Source: CAYYWV01 sp964531525 (GTDB lineage: Bacteria > Pseudomonadota > Alphaproteobacteria > JAAXGF01). From it: a stretch of DNA of 11,305 bases. The translations under genes and the position numbers were made by a program. Where the stretch lies: contig CAZHDF010000112.1 of the NCBI GenBank assembly GCA_964531525.1, positions 1-11,305 of the forward strand, written 5' to 3'. The number at the start of each line of letters is the position of its first letter. Position 1 is the stretch's first letter. This document shows, piece by piece, positions 1 through 6,864 of the stretch. Below the pieces are notes generated by a model. That model saw only the letters and a list, made by a program, of their open reading frames with translations. It was not told where the DNA came from and ran no database searches.

Positions 1-889
1 TCATCGCCTCGATGATCGAGCGCGGCATGCCCTCGCGGTGCGACGGCAGGGTGAACAAATCGGCGGCGCGCAGGATGTCGGGCACGTCCTCGCGCCGGCC
101 CAGCAGGCGGATGCGCGGCGCGAGCATCGGGTCCGAGGTCGCGGCGGCGATCTCGGCCTCGATCGCGCGGGCATGGTCGCTCGACAGCCGTTCGCCGACC
201 ACCCAGAGCACCGCCTCGACCCGGCGCATGGCCTTGAACAGCTCGGGATAGCCCTTTTCGGCGACCAGTCGGCCGACGGCGACGACCGCCACCGCGTCCT
301 CGGGCGTGGTGAACTCCTCGCGCAGGCGCCGCCGGGTCGCGCCGCCGTCGGCGGCGGGCGCGAAGCGCGCCGGATCGACGCCGTTGCCGATCGCCTCGAT
401 CGCGCCCCCCCGGCATAGATGCAGCCGGCGCGCGGTCTCCGCGTCCTCCTCGGCCTGGGTGAACAGAACGTCGGTCAGCCGCCCGCCCAGCCATTCGAGG
501 GCGACGAACGGCGCGCGGACATGCCAGGGCATGCGGTCGTGGAAGTAGAAGCCATGCGCGGTGTAGACCACGCGCGGCACCCCCGTCCGCCAGGCGGCGA
601 GGCGGCCGATCAGCGCCGCGACCGGCGTGTGCACATGCACGAGATCGAAGCGCTCGGCGCGGAACAGACGCACCAGCGCGCGATAGGCGCGGGCATGGCT
701 GGCGAGGTCGAAATCGCGCGAGAACGCGATCCTTTCGACCCGGATGCCGCGTTCGCGCACCCGCGCGATCAAGGGCCCGTCGGCGCAGACGGCGACCACC
801 TCGTGCCCGGCTTCCGCCATGCGCTCGATCAGCGGCAGAAGGAAGTGATAGAGCGTGAAATCGACCGCGCAGAGCTGACAGATCTTCAT
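1..889 (-). CDS. GT4-family glycosyltransferase, C-terminus outside window
   Basis: The sequence shows 296 codons from an ATG at 889 running off the left edge, so roughly the last fifth of a usual ~370-380 aa GT4 enzyme is missing. The N-terminal Rossmann-type half (about residues 1-165) carries VHVHTPVAALIGRLAA (84-99) and VYTAHGFYFHD (108-118), typical of bacterial polysaccharide GT4 enzymes. The C-terminal half has the NGVDPARF turn (169-176), VAVGRLVAEKGY (203-214), and the GT-B signature E286-x7-E294 in REGMPRSIIEAM, whose glutamates in this family contact the sugar-nucleotide donor. No signal peptide or membrane helix is visible, so it is probably cytosolic and acts on a lipid-linked acceptor at the inner membrane. 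It starts 12 nt after the amidotransferase stop, with only a weak GGGGC element upstream, so it is very likely co-transcribed with that gene. Retaining hexosyl or N-acetylhexosaminyl transfer is expected from the family; donor and acceptor cannot be read from sequence. Confidence 0.9.
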   Translation of the reverse strand, partial: MKICQLCAVDFTLYHFLLPLIERMAEAGHEVVAVCADGPLIARVRERGIRVERIAFSRDFDLASHARAYRALVRLFRAERFDLVHVHTPVAALIGRLAAWRTGVPRVVYTAHGFYFHDRMPWHVRAPFVALEWLGGRLTDVLFTQAEEDAETARRLHLCRGGAIEAIGNGVDPARFAPAADGGATRRRLREEFTTPEDAVAVVAVGRLVAEKGYPELFKAMRRVEAVLWVVGERLSSDHARAIEAEIAAATSDPMLAPRIRLLGRREDVPDILRAADLFTLPSHREGMPRSIIEAM

Positions 890-901
890 GCTGCGCCCCG
901 C

Positions 902-2827
902 TCAGGGCCGCGCCGGAGGGCTGGGCGGGTCGATCCACATGGCGAACCACAGCTCGAGCATGAGCAGCGCCCAGATGCGGTGCTGATGCAGCACCCGCCC
1001 GGCGACGTGATCGTCGAGCATCGCGCGCACCGCGTCCTCGCGGAACAGCCCGCGCGCGACGGCGCGCTCGGACAAAAGCGTGTCGTAGACCAGCGGCTTC
1101 ATCTCGCCCCGAATCCAGCGGTCGATGGGCACGCCGAAGCCCATCTTGGGCCGGTAGAGGATCTCGCGCGGGAGCCAGGGCTCGAGCGCCGATTTCAGCA
1201 GCGACTTCGTGCGCGTGCCACGCATTTTCTGGCGTGCCGGGATCGCGGCGGCGAAGGCCATGAACTCGTGGTCGAGGAACGGCGAACGGCCCTCGAGCCC
1301 ATGCGCCATGCTGGCGACGTCGACCTTCACCAGAAGATCGTCGGGGAGATAGGTGTGAATATCGGCGTAGGCCGCGCGGGCGTCGTCGCAGCGCCGACCC
1401 GCGAACCATTTCTCGATCCGCGTCAATGCGCGATGCGCCAGTCGCTCCCGCATGCCCTCGCCGTAGAGCGCCTCCTTCTGGAGATCGTTGAAATAGGCGA
1501 TCCAGCGGCCGTAGCGCTCGGGCGCGGGGGCCGCGGCGTCGACCAGGAAACGGCGCGCATAGCGCAAGGCCCGGTGGCGGCTGGTGGCGAACGGCAGTGC
1601 CCGGCCGAGCGCGCCCATGCCCTCGCGGCACGGCGCCGGCAGTCGGTCCGACCAGGCGCCCGCGCGGCAGCCGGCATAGCGCGGATAGCCGAGAAACGCC
1701 TCGTCGCCGCCGTCGCCGTTGAGCGCCACGGTCACATGGGCGCGCGTGATCTCGGAGACGTACCAGGTGGGCAGCGCCGAGGAATCGGCGAACGGCTGGC
1801 CGTAATGCCAGACCAGCCGGGGCAGGATATCGAGGGCGTGGGGCTCGACCACGAACTCGTGGTGGTCGGTGCCGTAGCGCTCGGCGACGATGCGGGCGTA
1901 GCGGCGCTCGTCGTAAGTCCGGTCCTCGAAGCCGATGGTGAAGGTCTTGACCGGCCCCGAGGACGCCCGCGCCATGGCCGCGACCACGCCCGCCGAATCG
2001 ACCCCACCCGAGAGAAACGCGCCGAGCGGCACGTCGGAGATCAGCCGCAGGCGCACCGATTCCTCGAGGCGGTCGCGAATTTCGGCCTCGAGCTCGGCGC
2101 GCGGGCGCGGCCGCGCGGCCTCGGGCTCGGCGAGCGACCAGTAGCGCGCGCACCGCGCCCGCCCGTCGGCCTCGACCACCATGTAATGGGCGGGCGGCAG
2201 CGCCTCGATCCCGACGAAGGCGGTCTTGGGCGCGGGCACATATTGATAGGTGAGGTATTCATGGATCGCGTCGAGATCGGGTTCGCGCGCCACCCCGGGC
2301 CAGGCGAGGATCGCCTTGATCTCGGAGCCGAACAGGAACGCCCCGTCGCCGCGCCCCCCTTTACCGCGCCGGTAGTAAAGCGGCTTCTGCCCCAGCCGGT
2401 CGCGGGCGAGCAGCAGGCGACGCGCGCGCGCGTCCCAGAGCGCGAAGGCGAACATGCCGCGCAGGCGCGCGACCACGCCCTCGCCCCACTCGCGGTAGCC
2501 CTCGACGATGACCTCGGTGTCGCTGCGGCTGCGGAAGCGATGGCCGCGCGCGATCAACTCCTCGCGCAGCGCCGGGAAATTGTAGATCTCGCCGTTATGC
2601 ACCAGCCACACCGCGCCGTCGTCCGATGCCATGGGCTGGGCGGCGGCCGGGCTCAGGTCGATGATCGCGAGCCGCGCGTGGCCGAGCCCGGCGGTCCCGT
2701 CGCTCCAGACGCCCATGCCGTCGGGGCCCCGGTGACGAATGGCCGCGACCATCTCGGCGAGCCGCGCCTCGACCACCTCGGGCGCGTCGATCGGGGCCGG
2801 GGCGAGCACGCCCGCGATACCGCACAC
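902..2827 (-). CDS. asnB: Asparagine-synthetase-family glutamine amidotransferase
   Basis: This 641-aa protein has the two-domain plan of glutamine-hydrolysing asparagine synthetases. The N-terminal class II glutaminase domain (about 1-215) begins MCGIAGVL, with Cys2 as the nucleophile once Met1 is removed, followed by RHRGPDGMGVW (31-41), NGEIYNF (78-84), SDTEVIVEGY (102-111) and LARDRLGQKPLYY (140-152). The synthetase domain (about 245-620) has the ATP-pyrophosphatase loop SGGVDS (273-278) and NGDGGDEAFLGYPRY (370-384). The start is the GTG at 2827, because only this places Cys at position 2; longer readings add an unrelated arginine-rich stretch. A GGGAGGA ribosome site lies inside the end of the upstream regulator gene. 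The family reaction is aspartate + glutamine + ATP to asparagine + glutamate. Inside a polysaccharide operon, many family members are thought to amidate a sugar carboxylate such as a hexuronic acid, and that is my inference here. Classical asparagine synthesis cannot be excluded. Confidence 0.93.
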   Translation of the reverse strand: MCGIAGVLAPAPIDAPEVVEARLAEMVAAIRHRGPDGMGVWSDGTAGLGHARLAIIDLSPAAAQPMASDDGAVWLVHNGEIYNFPALREELIARGHRFRSRSDTEVIVEGYREWGEGVVARLRGMFAFALWDARARRLLLARDRLGQKPLYYRRGKGGRGDGAFLFGSEIKAILAWPGVAREPDLDAIHEYLTYQYVPAPKTAFVGIEALPPAHYMVVEADGRARCARYWSLAEPEAARPRPRAELEAEIRDRLEESVRLRLISDVPLGAFLSGGVDSAGVVAAMARASSGPVKTFTIGFEDRTYDERRYARIVAERYGTDHHEFVVEPHALDILPRLVWHYGQPFADSSALPTWYVSEITRAHVTVALNGDGGDEAFLGYPRYAGCRAGAWSDRLPAPCREGMGALGRALPFATSRHRALRYARRFLVDAAAPAPERYGRWIAYFNDLQKEALYGEGMRERLAHRALTRIEKWFAGRRCDDARAAYADIHTYLPDDLLVKVDVASMAHGLEGRSPFLDHEFMAFAAAIPARQKMRGTRTKSLLKSALEPWLPREILYRPKMGFGVPIDRWIRGEMKPLVYDTLLSERAVARGLFREDAVRAMLDDHVAGRVLHQHRIWALLMLELWFAMWIDPPSPPARP

Positions 2828-2832
2828 GGGCC

Positions 2833-3552
2833 CTAGTCCTCCCGGCGCGCGACGAGCGCCGGCGCGAGCATGTCGGGCACGGCGATGCGCTCGGCCGGCA
2901 GGCGGCGGCGAAGCGCGGCGTAGACCTGGGCGGGCTTGGTTCCGGTCGCGACCACGACGGCGTCGGCGTTGCCCAGATTGTCGAGCAGGATGCTCGCGAC
3001 CCCGCGCAGGGCCACGGGCCGCCCCGCGTGCCGCCAAACGCCGAGCAACCGGACCCCGGCGCCCAGGCTGCACAGGACCGCGACCTCGGTCAGCGCGTCG
3101 ATGCCGGCGAGCACGACCCGCCGCTTGCCCGCTTGGGCGAGCTCGGCGTAAAGCCGGTCGAAGCTCGCGCAGGCCGTGGCGAACCAGTCGGGCGCGCCGG
3201 GGGAGAAGCCGGGCGCGCCCTCGGTCCCCGCGCCCGCCGCCGGAAGGTCGAGCGCCGCGAGGCGGCGCAGCGCGCCCCGGCCGGCCTCGGTCAGCACATA
3301 GCTATGGCGTCGTCCGCGGGTCCCGGAAATCTCGATCAACCCATCGGCGGCACAGCGCTTGAGGTGCGCGTTGACCAGCCCGACCGCGACACCGAGCGCG
3401 CGGGCGAGGGTCCGCTGGCTGGGCGCGTCCTCGGTCGCGAGCCGTTCGAGAAGATCGCGCCGCAGGCCGAGCGCCAGACGCGCGCGCCGCCTGGGAACCG
3501 GGGCATCGCTTCCAGACGCGCCGGGATCGGGCCTGCCGCCGCCCGCTGTCAC
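2833..3552 (-). CDS. Winged-helix regulator with C-terminal Rossmann-like domain
   Basis: The product is 239 aa. Residues 28-90 form a winged helix-turn-helix: LRRDLLERLAT, then SQRTLARALGV (45-55) and VGLVNAHLKRCAADGLIEI (57-75) as helix-turn-recognition helix, and a basic wing TRGRRHSYVLTEAG (78-91). This resembles MarR-like regulators linked to exopolysaccharide loci. After a Gly/Ala/Pro-rich linker (about 102-120), residues 122-235 look like a small alpha/beta domain: RRVVLAGIDALTEVAVLCSL (144-163), then VRLLGVWRHAGRPV and ADAVVVATGTKPAQVYAAL (197-214). The pattern of hydrophobic strands ending in G or T recalls a Rossmann or CoA-binding-like sensor fold, but I see no full GxGxxG motif. 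GTG at 3552 is the start used; no ATG or GTG start falls between it and the HTH, and the ribosome site is weak. The gene sits 5 nt upstream of asnB, so it probably controls its own polysaccharide operon. The ligand is unknown; DNA binding is well supported, the sensor role is inferred. Confidence 0.82.
   Translation of the reverse strand: MTAGGGRPDPGASGSDAPVPRRRARLALGLRRDLLERLATEDAPSQRTLARALGVAVGLVNAHLKRCAADGLIEISGTRGRRHSYVLTEAGRGALRRLAALDLPAAGAGTEGAPGFSPGAPDWFATACASFDRLYAELAQAGKRRVVLAGIDALTEVAVLCSLGAGVRLLGVWRHAGRPVALRGVASILLDNLGNADAVVVATGTKPAQVYAALRRRLPAERIAVPDMLAPALVARRED
2836..2843 (-). promoter_or_regulatory. Ribosome binding site deciding the asnB GTG start
   Basis: Read on the minus strand, the sequence is GGGAGGAC, with the GGAGG core (2838-2842) ending 10 nt before the GTG at 2827. 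It lies within the last codons of the upstream regulator gene, whose TAG stop is at 2833-2835. It is the best Shine-Dalgarno match I noticed in the window, and the 5-nt gap between stop and start suggests translational coupling of the two genes. Confidence 0.75.
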
Positions 3553-3587
3553 CTGTTCGTGGCGCCGTTCACGCCGACCTGTCTCTC

Positions 3588-3612
3588 CCGTTCAGAATCC
3601 GAACGGAGTATG
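3588..3612 (-). promoter_or_regulatory. Candidate regulator promoter with overlapping operator
   Basis: On the minus strand a -10-like CATACT (3607-3612, five of six matches to TATAAT-type TATACT) is followed directly by the inverted repeat CCGTTC-7 nt-GAACGG (3588-3606). A further CCGTTC half-site (plus-strand reading) occurs at 3565-3570, 23 bp from the first, about two helical turns. No convincing -35 box is seen. Initiation would fall near 3600, placing the repeat across the start site as expected for a repressor operator. Autoregulation by the adjacent winged-helix protein is an inference. Confidence 0.4.
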
Positions 3613-3657
3613 CCCCGGATCGCGGCGATGGGATAGGGGGAATGGCGGGGCCGAACC

Positions 3658-4704
3658 TTAGGACGCCCCGTTCCGCGCCAGCCCCACCTCGCGGGCGAGG
3701 ATGTCGTGGATATGGACCGCGCCGACGACGACGCCGTCCGCGTCGGTGCACAGAAGCGAGGTGATCGCGTGGGCCTCCATGACGCGCAGCGCCTCGACCG
3801 CGAGCGCGGCGGCGGCGATCGACTTGGGCGCGCCCGAGGCGATCGAGGCGGCGGTCTTGGCGGCGAAGCCGTCGCGGTCGGCGGCGGCGCGGCGAATGTC
3901 GCCGTCGGAGATGAAGCCCACGGCGGTCGCCTTGACCGATGTTCCCGGCGGCTTTTCGGACACCAACCCGAAGCCCCGCCCGCCGAGCGAGATCTGTTCG
4001 AGAACCTCGTAGATGCTGGCCTCGGGGGCGATCCAGACCAGCCGCTCGACCGGCGTCATCAGGTCCGAGACCTTGCGCAGGTTGCGCCCCAGCATGCCGC
4101 CCGGGTGATAGCGCCGGAACGCATCCGACGAGAAGCCGCGCAGGCTCAGGCTCGCCATCATCAGCGCGTCGCACAGCGCGAGCGTGGTGGTCGAGGACGA
4201 GGTCGGCGCGAGCCGGCAGACCCCCGCCTCGGCGCGCACCCCGGTCTCGACCACCCAGTCGGCGTAGTCGGCGAGCGCGCAGGCGCGTTCGCGGCAGATC
4301 AGGGTCGAGGAGATGCCGAACTGCTTGATCAGCGGCATCAGCGCCACGAGCTCCTCGGTGTTGCCCGAATGGCTGAGCAGTACCGCATGGGTCGCGTGCT
4401 CGGCGATTCCGATGTCGCCGTGGAGCGCGTCGGTCGGATGCACGAAGGCCGCGCCATGGCCGGTCGACAGCAGGCTGGCGGCGAACTTACGCCCGATATA
4501 CCCCGACTTGCCGACGCCCGCGACCATGGTGAAGCTCGCCGGCGCGGCGAGCGCCCGGGCGGCGGCGACGAAATCCTCGCCCAGCCTCTCGGCGGCGCCC
4601 GCGAGGCAGGCGGCCGCCTCGCGCAGCACCTCGGCCCCGGCGGCGACCACGGTTTCGGACGCGCCTTGAGCGGAATCGGCGATGGGCTCGGCGGGCGGCG
4701 GCAT
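3658..4704 (-). CDS. kdsD: KpsF/GutQ-family arabinose-5-phosphate isomerase
   Basis: This 348-aa protein is expected to interconvert D-ribulose 5-phosphate and D-arabinose 5-phosphate, the first committed step to Kdo for lipopolysaccharide or capsule. The SIS domain (about 40-205) has MVAGVGKSGYIGRKFA (60-75), FVHPTDALHGD (87-97), SHSGNTEEL (111-119), LAPTSSSTTTLALCDALM (165-182) and YHPGGMLGR (199-207). Aligned by eye to E. coli KdsD as I remember it, catalytic Lys59, Glu111, Glu152 and His193 correspond to K66, E118, E159 and H200, a constant offset of seven, so the enzyme looks active. Two CBS domains follow (about 211-275 and 283-345), with GFISDGDIRRA and the closing VVGAVHIHDIL. ATG 4704 is chosen; an in-frame TTG at 4740 would add 12 unconserved residues and lies next to the likely transcription start. 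The protein is slightly longer than the usual ~325 aa because of a Pro/Ala-rich N-terminus. It is the first gene of the minus-strand operon. Confidence 0.93.
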   Translation of the reverse strand: MPPPAEPIADSAQGASETVVAAGAEVLREAAACLAGAAERLGEDFVAAARALAAPASFTMVAGVGKSGYIGRKFAASLLSTGHGAAFVHPTDALHGDIGIAEHATHAVLLSHSGNTEELVALMPLIKQFGISSTLICRERACALADYADWVVETGVRAEAGVCRLAPTSSSTTTLALCDALMMASLSLRGFSSDAFRRYHPGGMLGRNLRKVSDLMTPVERLVWIAPEASIYEVLEQISLGGRGFGLVSEKPPGTSVKATAVGFISDGDIRRAAADRDGFAAKTAASIASGAPKSIAAAALAVEALRVMEAHAITSLLCTDADGVVVGAVHIHDILAREVGLARNGAS

Positions 4705-4748
4705 GGAAAGGCGCTCTCGGGCTCGGTTTCCGGGGGACAAGCGCCCTA

Positions 4749-4776
4749 TTCATACATGAACCCCGGCCGCCGCCAA
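4749..4776 (-). promoter_or_regulatory. Candidate kdsD promoter with palindrome over the -10
   Basis: Minus-strand TTGGCG (4771-4776, four of six to TTGACA) and TATGAA (4749-4754, four of six to TATAAT) are separated by 16 nt. Initiation would fall near 4742, giving a leader of about 38 nt to the ATG at 4704. The -10 lies inside a perfect palindrome, TTCAT-AC-ATGAA (4749-4760), conspicuously AT-rich for this DNA, which could be an operator. Pattern match only. Confidence 0.35.
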
Positions 4777-4811
4777 ATAGTTCTCTGCGCCCGCGCGGGC
4801 GCGCGATTTCG

Positions 4812-4840
4812 CTGGCTCCGGGGGCGGGCTGTGTTATTTT
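4812..4840 (+). promoter_or_regulatory. Weak candidate capD promoter
   Basis: CTGGCT (4812-4817) and TATTTT (4835-4840) are spaced 17 nt, with initiation expected near 4847 and a leader of about 25 nt. Both boxes match consensus poorly; the main support is that TTATTTT is one of the few AT-rich stretches in the 167-bp divergent gap. A 16-bp GC-rich perfect palindrome (4787-4802) lies upstream, between the two divergent promoter candidates. Confidence 0.22.
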
Positions 4841-4871
4841 CCCGACACCTTTTCCCCGGCATTTGCGCGCG

Positions 4872-6785
4872 ATGGAGCGACTGCGCCTCAACCGCCCGAT
4901 CTTCGCCGCCCTTCATGATCTGCTCATGGCGGCCCTGTCCTTCGTGCTGTCGCTGTATCTGCGGCTCGGCGACGCGACGTTGAGCTATGCCCAGGGCTTC
5001 ATCGTCGAGGGCACGCTGCTGTTCACGGCGATCTCGGGGCTCGTGTTCTGGCGCATGGGGCTGTACCGGGCGCTGTGGCGCTACGCCTCGGTCGACGATC
5101 TGGTGGCGCTGACCAAGAGCGTCACGCTCGCGGTGCTGATCTTCGTGCCCGCCTTCTTCCTGGTCACCCGGCTCGACGCCTATCCACGTTCGGCGGCGCT
5201 GATCAACTGGTTCGTTCTGCTGGCGCTTCTCGGCGGCCCGCGCTTCGTCTACCGGATGCTCAAGGACGGCGGGTTTCGCCGGCGCGCGCCCAACGGCGGC
5301 GACCGGCGGGTGCCGGTGCTGCTGGTGGGCGCGGGCGATCAGGCGGAGCTGTTCATCCGCGAGATGGGGCGGCGCGCGCGAGACGCCGAATACCGCGTCG
5401 TCGCCGTGGTCGACGACCGCGCGGGCCTGCGCGGCGCGCAGATCCACGGGGTCCGCGTCATGGGCCGGGTCGAGGCGATCCCCAAGGTGGTCGAGCGGCT
5501 CGCCGAGCGCGGCGCGCGCCCGCAACGGCTGATTCTGACCGAGCGCGTCGACGGCGAGACCGTGCGCCGGCTTCTCGACCAGGCCGACGCTCTCGGCATG
5601 ACGCTCGCGCGGCTGCCGCGCCTGACCGAGTTCCGCGCCGGCGACGACGCCGATATCGCGCTCAACCCGATCGCGGTCGAGGATCTGCTCGGCCGTCCGC
5701 AGACGGTGCTCGACCGCGCCGCCATGCGCGCCTTCATCGCCGGACGCCGGGTGCTGGTGACCGGCGCGGGCGGAACCATCGGCTCGGAGCTCGCGCGCCA
5801 GATCGCGCGCTTCGGCCCGGCGCATCTCACTCTGTTCGAAAACGCCGAGTTCAATCTTTATCGGATCGACGGCGAGCTCGGCCGGCGCCATGCCGAGGTG
5901 CCGCGCGCGGCGGTGCTGGGCGACGTGCGCGACCGGGCCCGGCTGGACGCGGTGTTCGCCGCCGCGCGCCCCGAAGTCGTGTTCCACGCCGCCGCCTTCA
6001 AGCATGTTCCCATGGTCGAGGCCAACCCGAGCGAGGGCGTGCTGACCAATGTCGCCGGCACCCGCAACCTGGCCGACGCCTGCCGCGCGGCGGGCGTGCG
6101 CGCGATGGTCATGATCTCGACCGACAAGGCGGTCAACCCCACGAGCGTGATGGGCGCGACCAAGCGCATCGCCGAGCTTTACTGCCAAGCCCAGGGCGCG
6201 CGTCTCGAACGCGAGGGCACGCGCTTCGTCACCGTGCGCTTCGGCAACGTGCTCGATTCGACCGGCTCCGTGGTGCCGCTGTTCCGCCGCCAGATCGCCG
6301 AGGGCGGGCCGCTCACGGTGACGCATCCCGAGATGTCGCGCTTCTTCATGACCGTGCGCGAGGCGGTCGAGCTGGTGCTCCAGGCCTCGGCGCTCGACCA
6401 CGGCAAGGCCGGGCGCGGCGGCGAGATCTTCGTTCTCGACATGGGCGAGCCGGTGCGCATCGACGACCTCGCGCGCCAGATGATCCGCCTCGCCGGGCTA
6501 CGCCCCGACGAGGATATCGAGATCGTCTACAGCGGCATTCGCCCCGGCGAGAAGCTACACGAGGAGCTGTTCCACGACCGCGAGACGCGCGCGCCCACGG
6601 CCGGGGCCGGGGTGATGATCGCCCGGTCGATCCCGAACGATCCGGCGGCGCTGCTGCCCCGGCTCGATGCGCTCGAGGCCGCCGCGCGCGCCGGGCGCGA
6701 CGCCGATCTCGCCGCCCTCATCCAGGAGATCGTTCCCGAATACCGCCCGACGGCCGGGGCCGAGCGCGCCACCGCGCAAGCATGA
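4872..6785 (+). CDS. capD: Membrane UDP-sugar 4,6-dehydratase, CapD/WbpM/PglF type
   Basis: This is the 637-aa large form of the FlaA1/CapD family. Four hydrophobic segments near residues 11-31, 43-62, 78-98 and 107-122 anchor it in the inner membrane. A Rossmann-like CoA-binding-type domain follows (about 146-265, VPVLLVGAGDQAELFIREM). The catalytic extended-SDR domain (about 291-585) has the NAD(P) loop VLVTGAGGTIGSEL (294-307), FHAAAFKHVPMVE (371-383), STDKAVNPTSVMGATK (416-431) and the closing IVYSGIRPGEKLHEELF. The usual YxxxK is M427-x3-K431, the altered Ser-Met-Lys arrangement described for WbpM; D418 and K419 match the Asp-Lys pair reported as catalytic in PglF. The family makes UDP-4-keto-6-deoxy-GlcNAc from UDP-GlcNAc, precursor of QuiNAc, FucNAc or bacillosamine-type sugars. 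The ATG at 4872 is chosen over an in-frame TTG at 4863; neither has a clear ribosome site. It is divergent from the polysaccharide operon, which fits a shared glycan pathway. The exact sugar product is not determinable. Confidence 0.93.
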   Translation: MERLRLNRPIFAALHDLLMAALSFVLSLYLRLGDATLSYAQGFIVEGTLLFTAISGLVFWRMGLYRALWRYASVDDLVALTKSVTLAVLIFVPAFFLVTRLDAYPRSAALINWFVLLALLGGPRFVYRMLKDGGFRRRAPNGGDRRVPVLLVGAGDQAELFIREMGRRARDAEYRVVAVVDDRAGLRGAQIHGVRVMGRVEAIPKVVERLAERGARPQRLILTERVDGETVRRLLDQADALGMTLARLPRLTEFRAGDDADIALNPIAVEDLLGRPQTVLDRAAMRAFIAGRRVLVTGAGGTIGSELARQIARFGPAHLTLFENAEFNLYRIDGELGRRHAEVPRAAVLGDVRDRARLDAVFAAARPEVVFHAAAFKHVPMVEANPSEGVLTNVAGTRNLADACRAAGVRAMVMISTDKAVNPTSVMGATKRIAELYCQAQGARLEREGTRFVTVRFGNVLDSTGSVVPLFRRQIAEGGPLTVTHPEMSRFFMTVREAVELVLQASALDHGKAGRGGEIFVLDMGEPVRIDDLARQMIRLAGLRPDEDIEIVYSGIRPGEKLHEELFHDRETRAPTAGAGVMIARSIPNDPAALLPRLDALEAAARAGRDADLAALIQEIVPEYRPTAGAERATAQA

Positions 6786-6864
6786 CCCGGCGCGCGCCCA
6801 AGGCCCGCCCGCGCCTCGCCGCCGATTTGTCCGCAACCGTCCAGCCCATGCAGGCGTTCACACC
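6786..6864 (+). other. capD-purH gap, no clear signal
   Basis: These 79 nt hold no hairpin terminator and no convincing -10 box; TTGTCC (6826-6831) resembles a -35 but has no partner at the right distance. purH may be read through from capD or use a promoter I cannot recognise, possibly inside capD. Confidence 0.4.

Noticed and set aside
419..2836. 805-codon open frame on the plus strand opposite the amidotransferase and GT4 genes
   Set aside because: It is antisense to well-conserved genes, has a low-complexity Arg/Ala/Gly/His-rich composition and no domain. Long empty frames are expected opposite GC-rich genes.
2825..3073. Longer N-terminus for the amidotransferase, starting at 3073
   Set aside because: It would place 82 unconserved residues before the catalytic cysteine, which must be at the mature N-terminus, and would overlap the regulator gene.
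4705..4740. TTG start at 4740 for the isomerase
   Set aside because: It adds 12 unconserved residues, has a poor ribosome site, and lies almost on the predicted transcription start; ATG 4704 is better.
3706..4983. 425-codon plus-strand frame opposite the isomerase gene and into capD
   Set aside because: It is antisense to a clear SIS-CBS gene and its 3' end overlaps capD out of frame.
4746..6401. 551-codon minus-strand frame opposite capD, also crossing the divergent promoter region
   Set aside because: The His/Arg/Glu-rich translation with no domain looks like an antisense shadow of capD.
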